The position numbers were made by a program, and so were the translations under genes. Below are positions 1 through 61,200 of a stretch of 64,000 bases of DNA, piece by piece. This stretch comes from Merluccius polli. Lineage: Eukaryota; Chordata; Actinopteri; Gadiformes; Merlucciidae. The notes below the pieces were generated by a model. It was not told where the DNA came from. It ran no database searches and saw only the letters and a list, made by a program, of their open reading frames with translations. The DNA is taken from assembly GCA_030340625.1 (NCBI GenBank), contig JAOPHQ010002846.1, positions 402,001-466,000 on the forward strand. The letters run 5' to 3'. Every line of letters starts with the position of its first letter. The stretch's first letter is position 1.

Positions 1-1004
1 CAGTGAATACACTTCACCGATGGGTCACACGAGCGACATGAGCAGCAGGGGGCGTTGTGGCCGCTTGCTGCTGGCTACCGTTGCCAGGGGGGCCGGGCTT
101 CAAGCAGCATTGCAGACATCACGTTCGGTTGCGCCCACTGCAATATCAAGTTTGTAGTAGAGCTATTCAGCAGGCCGGCGTGACAAGCATGTTCAAATAA
201 CAATTTCCACGTTTCCCCTGTTTATTATTTAGTAATCAAAATAATATTTTCAAACAATACGTACAAAAAATGCTGTCTATTTTGTGCATGGTAGCATAAT
301 TGGAATCAGAATCGCATTGTTGGCCTAGTTTCCACACACAAGGAACCTGGTTCTTTGCTCTCAGTCAGGACACAATACAACAAATAGAAATGGAGATAAA
401 GCATTATAAAGTGCAAAACACACTGCCGCCACGGCGCGTCTATGACACAAGTGCCGCCCCTAGCACAAATAGGAAGCGTTGCGCTGCGGCGCATCGACAG
501 GAATATAGTCGTCTCCGGAGCAGAAGAAAAAAGAAAAGAAAAGAAAAAAGTGCCTTTTTGGTGGCACTTGATGCGTGGCGACGCTGTGAAATAGGACAGT
601 GGCATGAAGTGTAGCGGGTTGCTGCTTCGCGCCGACGCCGCTCATTTACACAAAGTTAAACTAATTTCAACTATCCTCGTCGCTCTGGACGCTGGCGTCG
701 CGCTGCTCGCTGCCGCCACGGCGCAGGCCGCTCCTCGTCGCCAGCTCTCATTGAAAATGAAGGACTGCCGGCCGCTTTTGCTGCTCATGTCGCTCGCGGT
801 CGTGGATAACTCGTTCCCTCTGCCCGACTCTGGCTGGATCAGCTGGTTGTAGGGTTTGTGGCATTATAACATGGTTAAAGGGTGTTTCGTCCGTTTTTTT
901 AAAATATAAATTTATCGGCCATTATAATTGCCAATACAGATAGTTTGGAAAATGCCTAATATCGGCCGATAATATCGGCCCGCCGATATATCAGTCGGGC
1001 TCTA
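1..1004 (-). mobile_element. hAT-type element, cut by the window edge
   Basis: Ends at 1004 with GTCGGGCTCTA, the complement of TAGAGCCCGAC. Its sequence is a reverse-orientation copy of the element at 36435-37156 with an extra ~0.5-kb GC-rich middle (about 430-900). The left end lies beyond base 1. No convincing coding frame. Confidence 0.75.
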
Positions 1005-1107
1005 TACTACACTACCATGTCTTAAATGTTTGGACATAGAAATTAATTAATAGGTAATCCAATCCATGTTCTGTGTTAGTATATTGAAAGTTTTGTTGTA
1101 TTGTGAC

Positions 1108-1884
1108 TAGTGTTGGGCATAGATTAATTTCTTTAATCTAGATTAATCTAACTGTAATCTTGGAATTAATCTAGATTAATCTAGATTAAAATGGCTCATT
1201 TGAATTCTGTCAAAGGCATTCATAATATGCGTGTGCTACCTAAATAATGACTAAAAATAAGGCTGCGCGATTGTTGACCGGAGGGGGAGAGGTGCGCGAT
1301 TGTTGACGGGGGGGGGGGGGGGGGGGGTTGGGGGGGGGGGGGGTCTGTGTGAAACGATCTGGGTTCTCATAAACCCGTTCGCGGTGGTAAGAGACGAGCA
1401 GAGTCTACAGCGTCCATTCACTCCAATAATAACCCGGTCACGGTGATAGATTACGCTAACCCTAACCCTAACCCTTTTTGGAGTGAATTGTTTCACAGTA
1501 GACTGCGGACGCTGTAGACTCTGCTCTGCAAGCGGACGCTGTAGACTCTGCTCGTCTCTTACCAACGCGAACGGGTTTATGAGAACCCCCAGATCGTTTC
1601 ACACAGACGCGGGAGGGTACCTTTTGCGCCACTATCAGACGTCTAGGGGCGTGACAAATCGTCTGTATATTACGAGTTGGGATGAGAACGTGTTGGGGTC
1701 GCCGGGCAGAGGACGCAGCCGTTCCGCAGCCGTTCCGCAGCGCTTACCTTCCTTGGTGGAAATCCAGTATAGACCCAGCTCCCAACCCAACTTTGACAAT
1801 AGATTAACGTCGATAATTTTGTTATCGCGCGATAAGAGTCTTGCGTTATCGCAGCGCGTTAACGCCGATAACGGCCCATCACTA
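1108..1884. mobile_element. hAT-type MITE with internal inverted repeat
   Basis: A 777-bp element bounded by TAGTGTTGGGC and TAGTGATGGGC with a perfect 8-bp duplication ATTGTGAC (1100-1107, 1885-1892). It contains a poly-G run (about 1309-1342), a ~73-bp inverted repeat and three TTAGGG-type units. Confidence 0.85.
1343..1608. repeat. inverted repeat inside the MITE
   Basis: Arms about 1343-1415 and 1534-1608 are near-perfect complements (GTCTGTGTGAAACGATCTGG against its reverse). The spacer carries CCCTAACCCTAACCCT at about 1458-1473. Confidence 0.85.
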
Positions 1885-2140
1885 ATTGTGACACAAGTAG
1901 TACAATTACCGTAATATATTTACTGCGAAAACATGTATGAGCATGCAGTGCATTCCTTCTAATGGCAGTCAATGGCGTTCTATATTATATGCAACCATTC
2001 ACTTAGACTTGATTATTTTTTTTCCAAACTAGGCCATACTTTTCATGTCTTGCTCAATGCGCTAGGACACATTACATACACATATGCAGCTACAATAAGC
2101 ATTCCCCCATTGTGATTTTCCAGGAGTGAAGCTGAGACTA

Positions 2141-2660
2141 TGGTCGTTTTCACACCTACATTTCGGACTGGATAGACTGGATCCAATTCCGGGCTGATGT
2201 TGATACTTTGTTCATTTGGATCGGTTAGCGTTCACACTGGACTTTGTTTAGCGAACCAAACAATGTAAACATGTCACGCTGTTGAACGGGTTGCTCATCT
2301 ATTGGACTGAAAATCCAAGGGGAATTCAGAACACTTCCCTTGTTGAGGACAATCACAATGGAGCAACAACAACTTTGTGCGGCATTTTTTTTTATTTTGC
2401 TTTTTTGTACCTACAAATTAGAACTAGCCCCATTTCCACCATTCGGTCACTGAATAATTTTAAAACCTAAACCACCTAAAGCGAAGCTAACCAGAGTTCA
2501 CTTGGAAGCGGACCAAGACCCCAGTTTTGAAGCGCACCAGAGTTTGTTTGTTTGGTCCGCACCAGAGTTCGAATGAGCGTTCGCACCACACCAAACGAAC
2601 CGTACTATCGGGGGAAACACACCAGGGTCCGATTAAAACACTTCAGGTGTGAAAGCACCC
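2141..2660. mobile_element. MITE of unassigned superfamily
   Basis: Ends TGGTCGTTTTCACACCT and its approximate complement AGGTGTGAAAGCACCC bound ~520 bp with internal TTTGGTCCGC-type motifs. The target duplication is not clear. No coding potential. Confidence 0.6.
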
Positions 2661-2662
2661 TA

Positions 2663-3062
2663 ATTGTTGATGGGTCAAAAACAGGCAACACAACTTTTAA
2701 CAATTAACCAGAAAGGTAAGTGCATGTGATGCACTGATAATGCTGCTAAGCGTTGCTAACAGCAACCATTGAAGACAGTAGCACGTGAATTTCCCACCTT
2801 TACTGTATGTCTCACCTTTACTGGATTGCAGCCAAGCTGGGCCCAGGATAAGGTACATGCATACAATGTCTTTATATAAAAAAAGGTGCAATATACATGC
2901 TGCAGACATAGTTGAAAACACAGAGTGTGCTGTGGTCATTTTGGAAATGGAATTTCATTACTTGCCTCAAATTGAAACACCCAAGCCCAAAGAGCGGTAA
3001 TATGTGGCTACTTTACAATGACTTTATCTCCAGAACCTATAATATAAAATGCAGTTAAGCTA

Positions 3063-3103
<41 letters not shown>

Positions 3104-4865
3104 AAAGAGTTGAATAAATGAATTTCCATTCATGCTATCCATCACCATGATCAACATCATCATCTATCGTAAGAACAAGCCCGTGTTGTGGAGTGGAACT
3201 GCATTTCCTCAGCCTGAGAGATGAGTGACGTTGACAAATGAGGCCGTAGATTGGAAAATGAGACAAAGGGAAAAACATTAAATAAAACCCATTTACTGCT
3301 TTTTCCTGAGACGAGGAGAGAACGACACGGCCATCCAATACGAGGACAGGGCTGCAATGCAATCTGACAACTTTTGGGAAACAATTTCATCTTGCGCAGA
3401 CATCTGGCTGTCAAGCAGCGAAACCTACTGGGAGGGTGCGGGCCTCCTCGATTTGGGTTGCATCCAAAAAACCCTCAAAAAAGAACGTGGCCCATGATTC
3501 ATCTTCAAGACAATCATTTGGAAAATGGATCGTAATGTAGCAGAGGGCAAAGTGGACGTGGCCGTTTGTTCGTTTGGACGATTTGTAACAATCGACTGGG
3601 CCTGTCCTTATTTTGGCACGTGCATTTCTGATCTTGTTGGACACAAGACTAACATTTCAGGCTTGCTTGGTTGTCTAATGTGGCGGTGGAGAAAACACAA
3701 CTTCAACACCATGGCGCTAAGCTGCGCAACAGTTCCACACGAGAGCACGGCATCTTTCGCACGTTAGCGCTGTGTTTTGACACCTCGGGGTGATGGCGAC
3801 TAATTGTTTTCACACCTGTTCCCAGGAAAACTTTGTGATTAGTATCCCCACAGCTGTTGCTGGTCTCTCGGTGGTTTATCGCTGTAAATTATTGTTGATG
3901 TGTTCTCCTAGAGCCTTGGGGGGGGGGGGGGGACTCAGGTTGAGTATTTAACGACCATACTATTGTAAAACAATTTAACATCCACCTAACCCTTCACCTT
4001 CTGTTATATTATTACCTTCAATATTGGTGATTGAGCGTCGTGTGAAAATTTAAGGCCATATATTTATTTAAAAAATGTTTTTTAAAAACACCCACCCAAT
4101 ACCTAAACCTTCAACGTCTGTAATATTATTTGCTATATTGGTGATTCAGTACGCCAGTTTATTTTAAATATTAGTGTGGCAGGGATGATCTGATCTTTTG
4201 ATGTAGTATCTTATCTTTCTGGATATTTAATGGATTCTTCAGGTTAGATTCACCAGTAATGAGTAAAAGATCTGGGGTTTCTGGCAACATCTTTGAAGAG
4301 ATGTTGCCAGTCCTCCTAGGATGCCAGATGGGTGTTTACCACTCTTGTATCACAAATACGGGGAATTATACAAACCCTGTTGAGGTAAACTGTACCCATG
4401 TGGAAACTCAAGAAGATTTAAACAAACAATTAAATCCATTTGGAATATGTTTTTGTGCCTGTGTGTAACATTTATGTTTGAGATTGTTTCCAGTCACCTT
4501 GTGACATTTATTTAAATGTGTACCAGTTGGGCTGCATGGGCTAATTTTCCAATTAGAGGAAAAAAAAGGTAGCCCCTTTAGCAATACTAAGGGTATATAA
4601 GGCGCTAGTAGCAGTGCTTTTTATATGCAACTTTACCCATTAACCTAGATAAAATCACTGATTAGTGTTAATTGTTGAATCTAATCCAAGGTTCCCCAGT
4701 CATTATCCATCGAGTTTGACAGAGACCTATTAGATTAGATAGGCTTGTAAGCAGGGAAGAAAGTATAATCATACTACGATACATTAAAACTAAAAAGTAT
4801 ACACGCTGTGGGAGACTTTTGTATTTGTTAAGTTTTCCTAACTGCATGAGGGTGTGGGGTCTGAC
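2663..4865. other. eif3h intron 5, remaining sequence
   Basis: Holds a (CA)n tract (3064-3098), a G-run (3918-3932) and two diverged tandem copies of a ~115-bp AT-rich unit (about 3975-4150). No exon or named transposon recognised. Confidence 0.6.
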
Positions 4866-56506
<51,641 letters not shown>

Positions 56507-56528
56507 GACTGTGGAGCTGTACCACGCG

Positions 56529-56539
56529 AAAAGAGGGAG
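56529..56539 (-). promoter_or_regulatory. candidate 5' TOP pyrimidine tract at the eif3h start
   Basis: Read on the minus strand, an 11-base pyrimidine run beginning with C (CTCCCTCTTTT) lies 23-33 bases upstream of the eif3h ATG, followed by GCG. Translation-factor mRNAs often start with such a 5'-terminal oligopyrimidine tract, the basis of mTOR-dependent translation. That transcription begins here is inference; no start-site data are available. The surrounding bases are CpG-containing. Confidence 0.35.
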
Positions 56540-57274
56540 CAGTGTGTTGGACGGACGCTTCCGTTAGAGGTCCGTCGGCGTTTGTTGTCCGTGTAGGGAT
56601 ACGTGTTTAGATTAAACCGTTCCACAAGATGAATTTTGGGTATCCTAATGGTTGTATTCTTAAAATAATACAAACCCCCAGTAGTCTGTTCACGAAGGTA
56701 ATTGAAATGTGCTACATCATTTTATTTAGTTTTAGTTCCCATTTCTCAGATGCCAAAAGCAGGGGAGCCTTGGAACCGGGCCCCATATCATGTAGAAGGA
56801 AAATATTGCTTCCACCCTTTGAAAAGGCCCTACGTGCAATGTTATTAAGGTGCATATTAGGCCATTTAAAATCTTGATGAGGTGTATGCAGTTAGCTATA
56901 GATCGCCCTTTACTTGTTGTGTTCTGCCATTTTTGGGCAGGGGATCATTGACCGTGTCAGGCCACATTAAATGGGACAAATTAGGACACCTGAAAGTTAG
57001 TAATAGCATGTCGGCTGAGGACACAGGGGATTGAAAGAGCTGGGAGTTTTAACCACCTTACATCCTGGCCCTCTAGTATCCCCTCTAGCCTACTCAGATA
57101 CATCCTGGCGCTCTTCATTCATCTCTTATTTGGGATACAATAAACCAGACATCTGTGCAACAACAGCATAAGATTGACTTATTAGGCCTCAACGTTAACC
57201 TCTTCAGAGAAAGAGATTAACGATTCATTATGTCCTGGGAAACCAGGTTAATACTGAACTCCAAGGCATTGAAA
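56540..57274. promoter_or_regulatory. rad21-eif3h intergenic spacer, eif3h promoter region
   Basis: About 0.73 kb separating the rad21 3' end from the eif3h start. The part next to eif3h is CpG-containing, and the rest is plain AT-rich sequence. No UTP23 coding sequence on either strand, no TATA box at a convincing distance, no repeat recognised. Confidence 0.5.
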
Positions 57275-58038
57275 CAAATTATTTAAAACACGTTTATTTT
57301 AAATCTTTACAGATGTATCACAACAACTAGAAGTTACCCAGAGACTAAAAATGTGGGATACTGAACTTAACAAGTACATAGCTAGTTACATAATGCAAAA
57401 GTTTTATAAGCATAAATGCAGAACGTACAAAAAGAAAACAAAAATCCTGCCAGAATTATACAACTGAAATTTGATGCCAGTTATAATTTGCCTACACATA
57501 TTTCAACAGATGACTATTTATGATTATAATGGAGACTTGAGGACAAGTGCAACGAGGGAGTTTGGAGAGCTTATAGTTCTTTTTATGTTATAAAAAAAAA
57601 AGAGAACAGTACCTTTCCGCCACATTTACAGTGTTAATTTAATTTCCTTTCAAACAAGGGGCACAGCCTCTAGGATCTTGACACGGTTCAGGAAGGCTTC
57701 ATGTTTATGCACAAGTTCGGCAAATTTGTGGAAACAGACTATGTGGGATCTATGTTTCGATGCGAAAAGTACACAAGGTTTGACTGAATAAAAGGGCATG
57801 TCATAAATATAGTGATAGACATTCTTCCTCACTCCGTTTAAGAAACAATGAATACTGCATGATTCATTATGTAGTAGTACTGTAAAATCCTTTTAAACAT
57901 TTCCCTGACCCTACCCCCTCCCCTTCAGAAAAATAAAAATAACATCTGGGCCAACAGAAAAAAAACCCAAATAAGACAAAAAGTTCAGTGATTAAAAAAA
58001 ACAAAACAAAATGCATGTTGCAGGCCAACGTCCAATGT
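57275..58038 (-). other. rad21: rad21 3' untranslated region
   Basis: About 760 AT-rich bases after the rad21 stop with no reading frame of interest. A minus-strand AATAAA is seen as TTTATT at 57293-57298, so cleavage is expected near 57275. The exact 3' end is inferred. Confidence 0.6.
57293..57298 (-). terminator. rad21 polyadenylation signal AATAAA
   Basis: Canonical hexamer on the minus strand, about 740 bases after the rad21 stop codon. Chosen because nothing beyond it before the eif3h start looks like transcript. Confidence 0.5.
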
Positions 58039-58230
58039 TTAAATGAGGTTGAATCTTGGTCCGGCGGTGGCGACGATGTCACTGTAGGGCTCTGTCTGGG
58101 TGACCTCAATGGCTTGCTGCTTCTTCAGCACCAGGAAGCTGTAGAACTTGGCGGCAGCCTGCTTCCTGTTGTTGTTCCGGCACAGTTCCAGCAGGCTGAC
58201 TGAGTCAGCGCCGGTCTTGGCCATGACACG
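58039..58230 (-). CDS. rad21: rad21 terminal coding exon (winged-helix domain)
   Basis: Encodes RVMAKTGADSVSLLELCRNN through EPYSDIVATAGPRFNLI and a TAA stop at 58039-58041. This is the SMC1-binding winged-helix fold, the most conserved part of the protein. The acceptor is TTCCTCAG. Confidence 0.97.
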   Translation of the reverse strand, partial: RVMAKTGADSVSLLELCRNNNRKQAAAKFYSFLVLKKQQAIEVTQTEPYSDIVATAGPRFNLI

Positions 58231-61200
58231 CTGAGGAACAAGTATCGAGAGATAAATCAGTACCAATCAAACACATTGATGGTTACTCAACTTAAGAGTT
58301 TTCTCCTGTTTTATTGACGGCGGGAAAGACAAAGAGCAGTCATGTCCATCCTTAAATACACAGATGCCGCCAAAACCTTCAAGTTCAACTTTAGGAGAAA
58401 CCATCTTGAAAAGCAACACATTTAATTTTTTAAATTAAACAAAAAATAGAAAACCCAAGCAGTTCAGAGGAATTTTCCACTTAAACATAATAGTCGTCTT
58501 CAAAAACATGAGACATTTCTGTTTTCAGTATTCAAGTCTGCTCATCGATAAAAATGTAAAAGTCTGTAAAAGTGTTCCTCCTACCTGTAGACCGTGGAGC
58601 ATCTGTTGGGTTCTCTTGTTCCATCTCTTCTCCTCCTGGTCCTGGTCTCCTCCTTGGCCTTCTTCATCCTACAAAGGAGAATACAAATATTACATTAAAT
58701 AACTCCAAGTTAGTAGACGCGACACAGAGTACCGTTACATCAACCACAAAACCAAGCAGTCTTGGGTTGGATACTCGAGCTAGCTAGGGTCCTTCCTGAC
58801 CTCCTCCTCGTCACTGTCGTCCTTCTTGTCCTTGTCCTTCTCGCCGATCAGGTCGAGCTCTGGGACCAGCTGGGTGAGGTTGAGGCTCGTCTCCTCGGGG
58901 GGAAGCTCCACTTGGGGCATGTCTAACCTCTGGGTCAGTGCCGAGCAGTCACCTGCTGCAGCTTGCTGCGGGTCCAAGGGAGTCATCTGGGGGAGAAACA
59001 TGAATTGAGCCATTATATCACAGGGTATCTGCAGGTTTCTTTCAACCAGTCCAATTTAAGACTTTTTAACCACTTGGAACACAATTTAATACCGATCTCA
59101 CGGCCCAACTGCGTATAAGTAAAAGATACTGCTCAACCTGGAATTGTTTTATAAGTATACACTTTTATTTGTATTTATTTATTATGTATTATCTTAGCAG
59201 TGCTGATTTTCTGAAGTTCCCGCGCCACTGCAGTGGTCAACACAGCTTGTGCATGCTGCGAGAGGCAAATTAATATCTATTTCACATAAAATAGATGAGT
59301 TTGACATTTATTGGTCTGAGGTTCATTATTTTTCTCCTGACAGTGGCAAAATATATTGAAGTTTTATGCAAATTATATTTAATTTGACTTGACTTTTTAA
59401 TGCCTTGAATTGACAATTATGAATTTAAGACTACTTTTAATACCTCTGCGGGTACCTTGTATCAGAACTAAAGACATTTAAAAGTCTACGTCTCCATCAA
59501 CTCTCATCTCTTTCTTACAATTGAATGGCTCACCCAGACATGAGACAAGTAGTGGCAGCAGTACTCACAGGCAGGGTGGGCTCTTTGTCGGCTGCCTTGC
59601 GCTTGACACCACGGGGGGTGGCGGGAGGAGGCATAACCGTCTCATCCAGGGTGGTCCTGCTGCCCTCGATCGCAGAGGCTCCCAGAATACTGGGCTCCTC
59701 CATGATGGTCTGGTCTGAATACAGCAAAAAAAAAAAAAAAAAATCAATCACAAAATTATATTAAAACAAATTTCTTGCATAGCAGCAACCATTTTACTGA
59801 AGTGGTTGAGGTTTTTAACTTCAATAAAAGATGGAACTTGAACAGATGAATACAACGCATGAGTGACATGCAAGAGTGTTAAATGTAGTCAACAATTTAA
59901 GGCCATGTTGACATCACAGAACTACACATCGCAGAAGTCCGCACTCTGAGAAGAACAGTTATGGTGTATAGATGGAGGATGAGCATTGGAAAACATATTT
60001 TAACTTAATTGGAACGAGCAGCTCTTAACAGACGAGACAATCATTGCTTTGGCAAATCCTGACCCGATGGCTACCAGCTTGCTCACCAGCCATAAACAAT
60101 ACAAATGTTCCACTTTGTACATAAAATGTTCGCTTGTAATTAGGGATGCACCGATTGTGAAGTGTAAAATAATAATTTGGCCCATAACCGATGCTGATAA
60201 CGATGTTTTGTTTTTTTTGGTTTACTTTGTTTTGCCAGGGAAACAAAGAAATCTTCCTTATAAAAAAAACAAAACAGTTTTAAAGTCATTCAGCCCTTCA
60301 TCACACCATCTTTGAATGAGCACAAATTAAATCCTACAAATAAATGTATGATACAACCTTTAATAACCTTTTTTTCACATGACATTCTTTTTGTGAAAAA
60401 TAACAAACAACAATAATAATAAAGCCTTTTTGGTTTAGTAGTTAGAACTCATTTTTGTGCTTTCTTCCAGTTAATCCAGTTAATTTCTCGTTTTTTTTAT
60501 CTCCTTTCAGTCGCACTTGCGATATTTAACGAACCCCACACATGTTGTCACTGTTGACAACTGAATCAAAGTTGTCCCATACCTCCGAATTTCCTGATGT
60601 TTTCTTGGACAAAATTAAATTATTCTTGGACAAAAATTACCTAGGCTATTTGTGTGATGTGCAGTTGTGCACTTTACCAGTGGCTTACGGTGTGTGAGAC
60701 AGTGAGAACAGACAGCAAATGACCCGCAAATTCTGATGTTTTTAAATCTCGACATTTTCATATGTCCAAGCCCGGCCTCAGCCGGACATAATGTAGGCAG
60801 TGTTGGGTTCAGGCTGAGAGTCAAAGCTCTAGGTGGTATTATAGTAGTCTACTATACTACCTGTTGGAAAACGGCAAGTCAGACTGCAAATAACCAACAC
60901 AAAATTTAGCCAGCGCTAAATGTATGTGACAAAACATAAACATCAGCCGCTGCCATTGGTGAATGGCATTTTATTTCCTGATTGGTCGATGGCAGTCAAC
61001 AACACGAATATTGGCCGTTACCGACGTACATCCGATAAATCGGTGCATCCCTACTTGTAATACTATGCATGTCAATTATGGCACCCATTGACTTGAAATC
61101 TCCTTCCCCTCCAGCTGTTCCCATGTTAGAAATCAAAATTATTTGAGGACAGATGCTCCATTAGGACAAAGCTCACACACAAGTTGACTTTAGTGGGAGA

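Noticed and set aside
300..614. 104-codon frame at 300-614
   Set aside because: Lies within a non-autonomous hAT copy whose relative at 36435-37156 lacks most of it. Lys/Arg-rich low-complexity sequence, not a gene.
1458..1473. Interstitial telomere sequence
   Set aside because: Only two to three units, inside a MITE. Better explained as part of the element.
1..4865. Further eif3h exon left of exon 5
   Set aside because: No stretch matching the segment after exon 5 was found on the minus strand, so later exons are taken to lie outside the window.
56629..56877. Possible UTP23 fragment in the rad21-eif3h spacer
   Set aside because: The frame shows no PIN-domain or UTP23-like sequence.
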